Below are positions 1 to 8,100 of a stretch of 41,259 nucleotides of DNA, piece after piece. The notes below the pieces were generated by a model. That model searched no databases, had not been told where the DNA came from, and was given only the letters and a program-made list of their open reading frames with translations. The stretch is taken from assembly GCA_025456145.1 (NCBI GenBank), contig JALOLD010000026.1:1-41259 (forward strand). The letters run 5' to 3'. The position numbers were made by a program, and so were the translations under genes. The first letter of the stretch is position 1; every line of letters starts with the position of its first letter. The stretch is from Thermoanaerobaculales bacterium. GTDB taxonomy: Bacteria; Acidobacteriota; Thermoanaerobaculia; Thermoanaerobaculales; Sulfomarinibacteraceae.

Positions 1-73
1 CGGCAGCGGCAGCGGCAGCGGCAGCGGCAGCGGCAGCGGCAGCGGCAGCGGCAGCGGCAGCGGCAGCGGCAGC
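1..73. repeat. (CGGCAG)12 hexanucleotide tandem array
   Basis: Twelve exact copies of CGGCAG run from the window edge to position 72, so the true array probably continues to the left. It ends where a long nested palindrome begins. A degenerate array of the reverse-complement unit (CCGCTG) occurs at 644-706, so the two arrays face each other across the four-helix-bundle gene. Read as protein the repeat gives only low-complexity Gly/Ser or Ala/Ala strings, and I see no gene in it. Confidence 0.95.
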
Positions 74-222
74 ATGGTCACCTCCGGGGTGTTCTCAATT
101 CACGCGTAGCCGCCGGCCCGGCCCCTGTCAAGGGTGAAATGTACCGCGTCGAACGCGGCCCTTGACAGGGGCCGGGCCGGCGGCTGGGGGAACGAGCATG
201 AACACCCCGGAGGTGACCATGC
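72..222. repeat. 151-bp nested near-palindrome overlapping a start site
   Basis: Two perfect inverted repeats share one centre near 147. The outer arms are 72-94 and 200-222 (23 bp, no mismatch) and the inner arms are 108-134 and 159-185 (27 bp, no mismatch). The loop at 135-158 has a further CCGCG/CGCGG stem. The spacers between arms differ (13 nt, 95-107; 14 nt, 186-199), which argues against a simple fold-back assembly artefact. The right outer arm contains the GGAGG (209-213) and ATG (219) of the four-helix-bundle gene. The left outer arm carries the matching TCACCTCC (78-85), the same word as the 16S rRNA anti-Shine-Dalgarno. An RNA across the region would bury the ribosome site. Confidence 0.9.
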
Positions 223-603
223 ACGACGCGCTCCCGACGACCGGCCTGATCGCCTACCGCAAGGCGATGGAGGCTGCAGGCATCGCCATCTCGATCGTGC
301 TCGATGGAGGCTGCAGGCATCGCCATCTCGATCGTGCTACGGGTTCCCGCTCCGCTGAGGTCAGTGGCGGATCAGGTGATTCGCGCTGCGAGCTCGGTGC
401 CGGCGAACCTCGCCGAGGGTCAGGGCCGTTCCGGCCGTGACCGGCTCCAGCACTGGCGGATTGCCTACGGCTCCGCCAAGGAAGCTGACGCCCACCTCCA
501 GCTGCTTCTCGCAGCCGGAGTCGTTGAGGCTACCGCTGCGCGGCGGGCCCTCGGGCTCCTCGACGAGGTCAGGGCGATCACCTGGCGACTGCTCCATCCC
601 TGA
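219..603 (+). pseudogene. four-helix-bundle protein (S23/IVP family), frameshifted by tandem duplication
   Basis: The downstream part (from about 304) encodes a typical four-helix-bundle protein of the 23S rRNA intervening-sequence family, with the signature RAASSVPANLAEGQGR and a C-terminal helix ending in WRLLHP. The N-terminal helix normally found in this family (here LIAYRKAMEAAGIAISIVL) is encoded in a different frame from ATG 219, which has a GGAGG five bases upstream. A 37-bp direct duplication (265-301 and 302-338) separates the frames. Removing one copy restores an open frame of 116 codons that reads through without a stop. An internal ATG at 304 could still give a 99-residue product that retains most of helix 1 but lacks the extreme N-terminus. 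An alternative in-frame ATG lies at 198. Family members are small DNA- or RNA-associated proteins of poorly known role, related to the Avd accessory protein of diversity-generating retroelements. No reverse transcriptase is visible here. Confidence 0.75.
265..338. repeat. 37-bp perfect tandem duplication
   Basis: The 37 bases at 265-301 are repeated without a mismatch at 302-338. Thirty-seven is not a multiple of three, so the second copy shifts the reading frame of the four-helix-bundle gene. The absence of any difference between copies suggests a recent event or a slippage-prone site that could revert. Confidence 0.97.
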
Positions 604-643
604 CCCGGACGCATCGCCGGCACTGGGGTTGCCTCCGGCCCCC

Positions 644-706
644 GCGCTGCCGCTGCCGCTGATCCTGACGCTGTCGCTGCCGCTGCCGCTGTCACTGTTG
701 CTACTC
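644..706. repeat. degenerate CCGCTG array, inverted relative to 1-73
   Basis: About ten units of CCGCTG with variants such as ACGCTG, TCGCTG and ATCCTG follow 40 bases after the stop of the broken four-helix-bundle gene. The unit is the reverse complement of that in the left-hand array. The degeneracy, against the perfect left array, suggests that this side is older or is less subject to copy-number correction. Confidence 0.8.
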
Positions 707-883
707 CTAACCGTATCGCCGATCCGCCCCCGGGGGGCGCGCCCCTGAGCATTCGCTCCCGCCACGATGCAGGCCGCCGCTCGCGGCGCCGGCGCGGTCG
801 CAGCTTTCCCGGTTCGCCACGAGCGACCGCGCCGGCGGCGCGACGCCGGGCCGGGCGGCCGTCCAGGCCGGACGGACCGGAAG

Positions 884-907
884 GCCGGGGCTTCTCAGAA
901 CCCCGGC
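884..907 (-). terminator. hairpin just after the GNAT stop
   Basis: Seven-base arms GCCGGGG (884-890) and CCCCGGC (901-907) enclose a 10-nt loop, starting two bases after the TAG of the GNAT gene on the minus strand. The tail is only CTTCC, not a strong U tract, so this is a weak intrinsic terminator at best. Confidence 0.4.
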
Positions 908-909
908 AC

Positions 910-1443
910 CTACCCGGCAGGGCTCTCGAGGACGAGGATCGCCTGATCGCGCCAGGCGCCGCGCTTCCAGTAGCGTCCGGGAACCCGGCCGACCTGGCGG
1001 TAGCCGACCGCGGTCAGCATGCCCATCGAGCGCGCGTTGTCGGCGATGACCGTGGCGATGAGCATGCGCAGGCCGAGCACCTCGAAGGCGTAGCGCGAGC
1101 GGACCCGGGCCGAGTCGGTCCCCAGGCCGCGGCCCCACAGGTCGGCGCGACCGATGACGCTGCCCGACACCGCGACCCGGCTCTGCCAGTCGATCGAGCG
1201 CAGGCCGGAGAAACCGACGTGCTCGCCCGCGAGGGTCTCGACGGCGAAGTGGACGCTGCCCTTGTCGGGTCGCTCGGTGGACCGGAAGAACTCCTCCTCG
1301 GCGCCCCGGGTGAGCGGCCAGTCGCCGGTCTCGAGCCAGGCGGTGATCTCGGGGTCGTTGAACCAGCGCAGGGCGTTGTCGAGGTGGGCGCCGCGCTCGA
1401 GCGGCACCAGCCGCACCGCCTCACCCTCCCAGCCGTAGGCCAT
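910..1443 (-). CDS. GNAT-family N-acetyltransferase (RimJ/RimL-like)
   Basis: The 177-residue product has the layout of a RimJ/RimL-type GNAT enzyme, which moves an acetyl group from acetyl-CoA to an amine. Seen in the sequence are an N-terminal strand RLVPLERGAHLDNALRWFND, the central AVETLAGEHVGFSGL strand, and the acetyl-CoA-binding motif GRADLWGRGLGTDSARV (about residues 98-114), followed by VIADNARSMGMLTAVGY. The ATG shares one base with the TGA of the upstream SAM hydroxide adenosyltransferase gene (TGATG), so the two genes are probably translationally coupled. The substrate, whether a protein N-terminus, an antibiotic or a small metabolite, cannot be told from sequence. Confidence 0.85.
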   Translation of the reverse strand: MAYGWEGEAVRLVPLERGAHLDNALRWFNDPEITAWLETGDWPLTRGAEEEFFRSTERPDKGSVHFAVETLAGEHVGFSGLRSIDWQSRVAVSGSVIGRADLWGRGLGTDSARVRSRYAFEVLGLRMLIATVIADNARSMGMLTAVGYRQVGRVPGRYWKRGAWRDQAILVLESPAG

Positions 1444-2225
1444 CAGTCGCCTCCGTCGTCGGTCAGGGTCACCCGCACCGCGTCGCCGCGGCGCAGCCCG
1501 GTCGCCATCGCCGCCGAGCCGCCGAACATCGCGAGCTCGAGAAAGCCGGCCGAGCCCTCGAGCAGCACGACCTCGTCGCCCACGGCGTCGCTGTAGGTCG
1601 CGACGCGCCGGGCCCGGCCGTCGGAGGACCAGGCCGCGGTGGCGTTGTCGTCGACCGACGAGCCGGGCAGGTTGGTCGCCAGGTTGCCGAAGCGGTCGAC
1701 CGAGATCACCGTCGCGAGAAAGCCCGAGGTCAGGGGCTCGGGGTCGGGCAGCGGGCACGAGACGAGCAGGTCGGACTCGACCTCGTCGCCGAGCTCGGAC
1801 AGATCGGCGCCGAGGGCGAGCCGCGCCGCGGCCGGGGCGAAGACGTCGCGACCGTGGAAGGTCCGCGACGGCCGCGCCAGCCCCATCGCCCGCCAATCGA
1901 TCTTGACCACGTCGGTCGCCGGGCCGAGGGCGGCGGCGAGCCCGTTGTCCGGCGCGATCAGGAAGCGGCGGCCGACGGCCATCGCCAGGGCGCGCCGGCT
2001 CGTCCCGACCCCCGGGTCGACCACCGCCATCACGACGCAGCCGGCGGGCAGGTAGGGCCAGGCGCAGCGCAGCTGATAGGAGGCCTCCCAGATGTCGCCG
2101 GGCGGCACCAGGTGGTCGAGGTCGATCCGCACCACCCCCGGGGCGTGCTTCTCGAGCACGGCGTGGATCACCCCGACATAGTGGTCGGAGAGCCCGAAGT
2201 CGGTCAGCAGCGCGACCGGACGCAT
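1443..2225 (-). CDS. SAM hydroxide adenosyltransferase (DUF62/SAM hydrolase family)
   Basis: The 260-residue protein matches the DUF62 family, which splits S-adenosyl-L-methionine into adenosine and L-methionine using a water-derived hydroxide and is related to fluorinase and chlorinase. Family marks seen here are LLTDFGLSDHYVGVIHAVL at the N-terminus, VVDPGVGTSRRALA, the APDNGL segment, FHGRDVFAPAAA, and the C-terminal-domain motif ISVDRFGNLATNL. ATG 2225 was chosen because family members begin a few residues before LLTDFG. An in-frame ATG at 2243 would add six residues. It is the first gene of a two-gene unit with the GNAT gene. The role is probably SAM or adenosine turnover, which is known family chemistry and not proven here. 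Confidence 0.9.
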   Translation of the reverse strand: MRPVALLTDFGLSDHYVGVIHAVLEKHAPGVVRIDLDHLVPPGDIWEASYQLRCAWPYLPAGCVVMAVVDPGVGTSRRALAMAVGRRFLIAPDNGLAAALGPATDVVKIDWRAMGLARPSRTFHGRDVFAPAAARLALGADLSELGDEVESDLLVSCPLPDPEPLTSGFLATVISVDRFGNLATNLPGSSVDDNATAAWSSDGRARRVATYSDAVGDEVVLLEGSAGFLELAMFGGSAAMATGLRRGDAVRVTLTDDGGD

Positions 2226-2306
2226 CTGGAGAGCGTAACACATAATGGAATGAGATGCTTCATCCGTCCGCCGTTGGGCCGGCCGGGAAGCGGCGGCCGC
2301 CCGGGC

Positions 2307-2315
2307 TGGTAGGAT
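2307..2315 (+). promoter_or_regulatory. extended -10-like element before the aldehyde dehydrogenase
   Basis: TG-G-TAGGAT at 2307-2315 fits an extended -10 (TGnTAnnnT), about 20 bases before ATG 2335. No good -35 is seen 17 bases upstream. This is a weak prediction. Confidence 0.3.
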
Positions 2316-2334
2316 GCCTGGCGGAGGCGAGGCC

Positions 2335-3756
2335 ATGCGCGAGATGCAGCTCTTCCTCGGCGGTCGCTGGTCCGACGGCGACGACATGCTCACGATCCGA
2401 TCCCCCTTCGACGGTCGCGAGGTCGCCCGGGTGGCGCGCGGCGGGCCGGCCCTCCTCGAGGAGGCGGTGGCGACCGCCGAGCGGGCCGCCCGGACGATGG
2501 CCGAGCTGCCGCCGTCGGAACGGGCGGCGATCCTCGAGGGGGCGGCGGCGCTGGTGCTCGAGCACCGCGACGACCTCGCCGCGGCGATCTCCGAGGAGGC
2601 CGGCAAGCCGATCCGGCTCGCCCGGATCGAGGCCGACCGCTGCGCCGACACCCTGACCGAAGCCGCGGCGGTCGCCCGACACCCCGAGGTCGAGGCGCGC
2701 GATCTCGCGGGCTACCCCTCGGGCCACGGCCGGCTCGCCCTGGTCCGCCGGGTCCCGGTCGGCCCGGTGCTCGCCATCACCCCGTTCAACTTCCCGCTCA
2801 ACCTGGTCGCCCACAAGCTCGCCCCGGCGATCGCGGCGGGCTGCCCGGTGGTCGTCAAACCGGCGAGCCAGACCCCAAGCCCGGCGCTCATCCTCGCCGA
2901 GCTGCTGGTCGCCGCCGGGCTGCCCGACGGGGCGCTCTCGGTGGTACCTTCCTCGGGCGCCGACGTCGAGCCGCTCGCCCGGGACGAGCGCTTCAAGGCC
3001 CTCACCTTCACCGGCTCGATGGAGGTCGGCTGGCGGCTCAAGAGGATCGCCTGGCAGCGCCGGGTCACCCTCGAGCTCGGCGGCAACGCCGCGGTGGTCG
3101 TCGAGCCCGACGCCGGCGACCTCGCGGCGGTGGCGAGGAAGATCGCCGGCGCCGCCTTCGGCTACGCCGGGCAGTCCTGCATCTCGGTCCAGCGGGTGCT
3201 CGCCCACGAGGACGTCTACGGTGCGCTCCGGCGCGAGCTCGTCGCCGCCACCGGGGCGGTCCGCCACGGCGACCCGGCCGACGAGGAGGTGATCTGCGGC
3301 CCGCTCATCGACGCCGCCAACGCCGACCGGGTGGTCGAGTGGATCGAGCGCGCGGTCGCCGCCGGCGGACGGCGGCTGGCCGGCGGGACGAGGGACGGCA
3401 ACCTGGTCAGCCCGACCCTGATCGAGGAGGCGCCGGCCGACCAGCCGGTGGTCGCCGACGAGGTCTTCGGCCCGGTCGCCTGCCTCGAGCCCTACGAGGA
3501 CTTCGAGCAGGCGCTCACCCTGGTCAACGACTCGCGCTACGGCCTTCAGGCCGGAATCTTCACCTCGGACGTGGCCAAGATCCAGGAGGCGTGGCTGCGC
3601 CTCGAGGTGGGCGGGATCATCCAGGGCGACGTCCCGACCTGGCGCACCGACCCGATGCCCTACGGCGGGGTCAAGGGCTCCGGGGTGGGCCGCGAAGGCC
3701 CGGCCTGGGCCTACCGCGAGCTCACCGAGGAGCGTCTGCTGGTGCTCGGCCGCTGA
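2335..3756 (+). CDS. NAD(P)-dependent aldehyde dehydrogenase
   Basis: The 473-residue protein is a full-length ALDH-superfamily enzyme, which oxidises an aldehyde to a carboxylate with NAD(P). Catalytic residues are all visible: Asn152 in TPFNFPLN, Lys175 in VVVKPASQTP, the general base Glu247 in LELGGNA, the nucleophile Cys282 in GYAGQSCISVQRV, and the cofactor-site FTGS loop at 226-229. The GQSCISVQR form resembles the lactaldehyde/succinate-semialdehyde-like ALDH groups, but the substrate cannot be named. ATG 2335 was preferred over ATG 2314 because a GGAGGCGAGG stretch lies just ahead of it and the family core begins a few residues later. The gene stands alone between the divergent SAM hydroxide adenosyltransferase unit and the efflux genes. 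Confidence 0.9.
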   Translation: MREMQLFLGGRWSDGDDMLTIRSPFDGREVARVARGGPALLEEAVATAERAARTMAELPPSERAAILEGAAALVLEHRDDLAAAISEEAGKPIRLARIEADRCADTLTEAAAVARHPEVEARDLAGYPSGHGRLALVRRVPVGPVLAITPFNFPLNLVAHKLAPAIAAGCPVVVKPASQTPSPALILAELLVAAGLPDGALSVVPSSGADVEPLARDERFKALTFTGSMEVGWRLKRIAWQRRVTLELGGNAAVVVEPDAGDLAAVARKIAGAAFGYAGQSCISVQRVLAHEDVYGALRRELVAATGAVRHGDPADEEVICGPLIDAANADRVVEWIERAVAAGGRRLAGGTRDGNLVSPTLIEEAPADQPVVADEVFGPVACLEPYEDFEQALTLVNDSRYGLQAGIFTSDVAKIQEAWLRLEVGGIIQGDVPTWRTDPMPYGGVKGSGVGREGPAWAYRELTEERLLVLGR

Positions 3757-3846
3757 GCCCGCTCCGCCGTACCAGAACCAAAAGCCGGCTTTCCCGTTAA
3801 CCATCTTGACGCGACGCCGTTCAGCATGGTGAGCACGGGAGGCACG

Positions 3847-5010
3847 ATGACCGAGACAACCAAGAAGCGGTTCCGCATCCTCAGCCTGGTCGCCCTCGTC
3901 GCGATCGCCGCCGGCGGCGTCATCTGGGTCCGCGCCCAGTCGGCCGACGGCGCCGGCAAGACCGACGCGGCCTCGGCGGACCAGGCTTCCGAGCAGGCGG
4001 CCGACGGCGACGCAAGCGCCGAGGCCGAGAGCAAGGCCAAGGGCGAGGACGACGTGAAGGACGAGGACGAGGTCCTCCCGGTGCCGGTCGAGGTCGCCGA
4101 GGTGACGACCGGGGTCATCGCCTCCTACATCACCGCCACCGCCAACCTCGTCGCCGAGGGCCAGGTCAAGGTGCTCGCCGAGGCCGAGGGCCGGGTCCAG
4201 CGGCTCGAGGTCGAGGAGGGCGACCTCGTCCGGCAGGGTCAGGTGCTGGCGGTGCTCGACCAGGACGAGGCCCGGATCGCCAAGTCCAAGGTCGAGCTCA
4301 AGTCGACCAACGCCGAGGCGGCCCTCGAGCGGGCCCGCAACTCGTACGAGCAGGGCCTGATCTCCTCCGAGGCCTTCGACAAGCTCGAGATGGACGCCGC
4401 GGTCGCCCGCCAGGAGCTCGCCGAGGCCGAGTGGCGGCTCGCCAAGACGGTGATCCGGGCCCCCTTCGCGGCCCGCGTCACCGAGCGCTTCGTCAACCTC
4501 GGTCAGCACCTGCGCCCCGGCGACGAGCTCTTCACGGTCGCCGACTACGACCCCCTCATCGCCCGCATCTACCTGCCCGAGAGCGATGTCGTCGAGCTCG
4601 CCGAGGGCCGCGAGGTGCGGATCACCCCGGCCGCCGAACCCGGCCTCGCCTTCGCCGGCCGGATCCGGCAGATCGCGCCGGTGGTCGACACCGCCACCGG
4701 CACCGTCAAGGTGACCGTCGAGGCGGTGAGCCCGCCCGAGGGGGTGCGGCCCGGCGCCTTCGTCAGCGTCGGCATCGTCCGCGAGCGGCACGAGGGCGCG
4801 GTGCTGCTGCCCCGCGAGTCCGTGATCCGCGAGCTCCGCACCGCCCACGTCTTCGTCGCCGACGACGGCGCCGCGGTCAAGCGCGCGGTGACTCTGGGTC
4901 TCGAGGAGGGCGAGCTCGTCGAGGTGCTCGACGGCGTCTCCGCCGGCGACGCCGTGGTAATCGCCGGCCAGGGCGGGCTCGACGACGGTCAGAAGATCAA
5001 GATTCTCTGA
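3847..5010 (+). CDS. RND efflux periplasmic adaptor (membrane fusion protein)
   Basis: This 387-residue protein is an MFP/HlyD-type adaptor that would link inner-membrane RND pumps to an outer-membrane channel. It has an N-terminal membrane segment (about residues 9-25). A charged linker rich in Ala, Asp, Glu and Lys (about 30-75) is longer than usual. Next come a lipoyl half-motif (LAEAEGRVQRLEVEEGDLV), a short helical hairpin, the second half with RAPFAARV, then beta-barrel and membrane-proximal domains ending KIKIL. ATG 3847 is preferred over 3826 because GGGAGGC sits just upstream. Two RND pump genes follow on the same strand. No TolC-like gene is present, so the outer channel must lie elsewhere. 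What it exports is not evident. Confidence 0.9.
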   Translation: MTETTKKRFRILSLVALVAIAAGGVIWVRAQSADGAGKTDAASADQASEQAADGDASAEAESKAKGEDDVKDEDEVLPVPVEVAEVTTGVIASYITATANLVAEGQVKVLAEAEGRVQRLEVEEGDLVRQGQVLAVLDQDEARIAKSKVELKSTNAEAALERARNSYEQGLISSEAFDKLEMDAAVARQELAEAEWRLAKTVIRAPFAARVTERFVNLGQHLRPGDELFTVADYDPLIARIYLPESDVVELAEGREVRITPAAEPGLAFAGRIRQIAPVVDTATGTVKVTVEAVSPPEGVRPGAFVSVGIVRERHEGAVLLPRESVIRELRTAHVFVADDGAAVKRAVTLGLEEGELVEVLDGVSAGDAVVIAGQGGLDDGQKIKIL

Positions 5011-5018
5011 CCGTCGCA

Positions 5019-5134
5019 AGTTGAGAGTTGAGAGTCAAGAGTGAGGAGTGAAGAGTCAGGCGTGAGACGTGGCAGCACTCGACTCCTAACTCCTAACTCC
5101 TAACTCCTAACTCCTAACCCCTGGCTCATGGCTC
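5019..5134. repeat. inverted heptamer arrays between MFP and first RND gene
   Basis: Directly after the MFP stop and the word CCGTCGCA (5011-5018) comes a run of GAGAGTT/GAGTGAG/GAGTCAG-type heptamers (5019-5069). It is followed by five near-perfect ACTCCTA heptamers (5082-5118). The two halves are roughly reverse complements, so the transcript could form a long imperfect hairpin within the MFP-RND unit. No reading frame of interest crosses it. Confidence 0.85.
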
Positions 5135-5185
5135 GATTCAGATTTCTCGTACCGATCCGGTCCGTTTGACCTCTTGGGGGATGGT

Positions 5186-8100
5186 ATGCGCATCGTCGAC
5201 TTCTCGCTCCGCCGTCGCGTGACGGTCTCGATGACCGCGGTGGCGCTGCTGCTCTTCGGGGTCGTCGCCTTCACCCGGCTGCCCCTCAACCTGATGCCGG
5301 ACCTCTCCTACCCGAGCTTGACGGTCGAGACCCGGCTGCCCGGCGCCGCGCCGGCCGAGGTCGAGGCGCTGGTCACCCGGCCGATCGAGGAGCTGGTCGG
5401 GATCGCCGGCGGCGTCCAGCGGCTCGGCTCGGTCTCCCGCCCCGGCATCTCGCAGGTCACCCTCGAGTTCGGCTGGGGCCGCGACATGGACTTCGCGTCG
5501 CTCGACGTCCGTCAGAAGCTCGACCTCGCAGCGCTGCCGAGAACCGCCGAGCGGCCGGTGCTGCTGCGCTTCGACCCCGCCAACGACCCGGTGGTGCGGC
5601 TCTATGTCACCGGCGGCGACAGCCTCTACCACCTCCGCTACATCGCCGAGGAGCTCATCAAGAAGGACCTCGAGTCGACCGAGGGCGTCGCCGCGATCAA
5701 GGTCCACGGCGGCTACGAGGAGGAGATCCAGGTCCACATCGACGAGGGCCGGCTGGCGCTGCTCGGCCTGTCGGTCGACGAGGTCAACGCCCGCCTGCTC
5801 GCCGAGAACCTCAACCAGGCGGGCGGCAGCCTGTACGAGGCCGAGGCCCGGTACCTGGTGCGCGCCCGCAACGAGTTCCTCGATCTCGACGACATTCGAG
5901 AGACCGTGCTGCTGAGCCGCGACGGCCGCCAGGTCAAGGTCAGCGACGTCGCCGACGTCGTGCGCAGCCACCGCCAACGCGAGGTCATCACGCGTTTCGG
6001 CGGAGTCGAAGCGGTCGAGCTCGCGGTCTACAAGGAGGGCGATGCCAACACGGTCCAGGTGGCGCGCTCGGTCCACGCGCGGCTCGACCGGATCGCTGAC
6101 GAGCTGCCCGACAACGTCTCGATCACCGCCGGCGCCGATCAGAGCCGCTTCATCGAGGCCTCGATCCGCGAGGTCCTGTCCAACGCCACGCTCGGCGGCA
6201 TCGTCGCCGTCCTCGTGCTGCTGCTCTTCCTCAAGGACCTCCGGGCGACGCTGATCGTCGCGGTCTCGATCCCGATCTCGATCGTCGCCACCTTCTTCCT
6301 CATGTACCGCACCGGCACCACCCTCAACATCATGTCCCTCGGCGGTCTCGCTCTCGGCGTCGGGATGCTCGTCGACTCGGCGATCGTCGTCCTCGAGGCG
6401 ATCGTCAAGCGGCGCGAGGCCGGCGACGACGCGGTGACCGCCGCGAGCCGCGGCGCCTCGGAGGTCGGGCACGCGGTCGTCGCCTCGACCCTGACCACCG
6501 TGGCGGTCTTCCTGCCGGTGGTCTTTCTCGAGGGGGTGGCGGCGCAGCTCTTCCGGGACCAGGCCCTGACCGTCTCGTTCTCGCTCCTCGCCTCGCTCGC
6601 GGTGTCTTTGACCCTGATCCCGATGATGGCGGCGATGACGGGCCGCGCTCTCGCCGAGCCCGCGGCCGAGACGGTTCCGACGGGCCGCATCCGGCGTACC
6701 GGTCGGTTTCTCCTGGTCGTCCTCCCCGGCTTCGCGCTGCGGGTCGTCCGCTCGGCCACGGCCTACGTGCTGAAGGGGATCGTCTTCGTCGCCCGGCCGC
6801 TGACGGCGGTCTTCGACCGGGGGCTGGCGACGCTCGTGGCCGTCTACCCAAGGGTGCTGCGGGCCGCCCTCGGCCACCGCCCGGCGGTCGTCGCCCTGGC
6901 CCTCGCGGCGTTCGCCGGCGCGGTTGCCCTGGTCCCCGCTCTCGGCGTCGACCTCATCCCGCCCTTCGCCCAGGGCGAGTTCGCCTTCAAGGTCTCGCTC
7001 CCCGAGGGCACGCCGCTCGAGGTCGCCGACCGCTTCATCGCCTCGCTGTCCGACGAGCTCGCCGCCGACCCGAGGGTCGAGTCGTTCTCGTCGATCGCCG
7101 GCGGGGCGGGGATGTCGCTCGCCGCCACCGGCACCGAGGGCGAGAACGTCGCCCGGATCCAGGTCCGGATGAAGCCCGGCACCGGGCCGGTCGAGGAGGA
7201 GGCGGTGATCGCCCGGCTGCGCTCGCGGCTCGCCCTCACCGACGACCTCCGCTTCGACTTCGAGCGGGCCAACTTCTTCTCCTTCAGGACCCCGATCGAG
7301 GTCGAGGTCTACTCCGACTCCCTCGACGAGCTCCAGTCGGCCACCGACCAGGTGCTCGCCGCCCTGGCCGGGATCCCCGGGCTGGTCGACCTGCGGTCGT
7401 CGGTCGAGATGGGCAACCCCGAGGTCCAGGTCCGCTTCGACCGCGAGCAGCTCGCCCGCCTCGGGCTCGAGCTGGGAACCGTGGCGAGCATCGTCAGGAC
7501 CAAGGTCCAGGGCGAGGTGGCGACCCGCTTCACCGAGGGCGACCGTGAGATCGACATCCGCGTCCACGCCCTGACCCACGGCGACGCCCGGGTCGAGGAC
7601 ATCCGCGACCTCATCGTCGGCCACGTCGAGGGACGGCCGATCTTCCTCAAGTCGGTGGCGGCGATCGACCTGACCGAGGGGCCCACCGAGGTCCGGCGGA
7701 TCGGCCAGAAGCGGGCGGCGGTGGTCGGCGGCAACCTCTCCGGCCGCGACATGGGCGCGGTCGCCGACGACGTCCGCCGCCGGCTGGCGACGTTGACCCT
7801 GCCGGTTGGCGTCACCGCCGCGCTGAGCGGCCAGGAGGAGGAGCTCGAGCAGAGCTTCCGCTCGCTGACCCTGGCGATGGGGCTGGCGATCTTCCTCGTC
7901 TACCTGGTCATGGCGTCGCAGTTCGAGTCCTTCCTCCACCCCTTCGTGATCATCTTCACCCTGCCGCTCGGCGCGATCGGCGTCGTCCTCGCCCTCCTCC
8001 TGACCGGCCACACCCTCAACGTCGTGGCGATCATCGGGGCGGTGATGCTCGCCGGGATCGTCGTCAACAACGCCATCGTGCTGATCGACGCGGTCAACCA

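Larger units (their letters stand above)
604..909. other. gene-free region with reversed hexamer array and hairpins
   Basis: I see no gene in these 306 bases. They hold a degenerate array of CCGCTG/GCTGTC units (644-706), the reverse complement of the array at 1-73. A GC-rich hairpin follows, with perfect 14-bp arms at 788-801 and 823-836 and a 21-nt loop, and then the terminator-like stem at 884-907. The ORFs that cross the stretch have no recognisable domain and translate the repeats. Confidence 0.7.

Noticed and set aside
1..765. Diversity-generating retroelement around the four-helix-bundle (Avd-like) gene
   Set aside because: No reverse transcriptase and no template/variable repeat pair with adenine-specific changes is visible. 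Only the small gene and short repeats are present.
2260..5019. Very long minus-strand open frame opposite the aldehyde dehydrogenase and MFP genes
   Set aside because: It is an antisense shadow caused by high GC: Gly/Asp/Leu-rich with no domain, opposite genes with clear catalytic motifs.
5019..5134. CRISPR array
   Set aside because: The units are contiguous heptamers without spacers and no cas gene is nearby.
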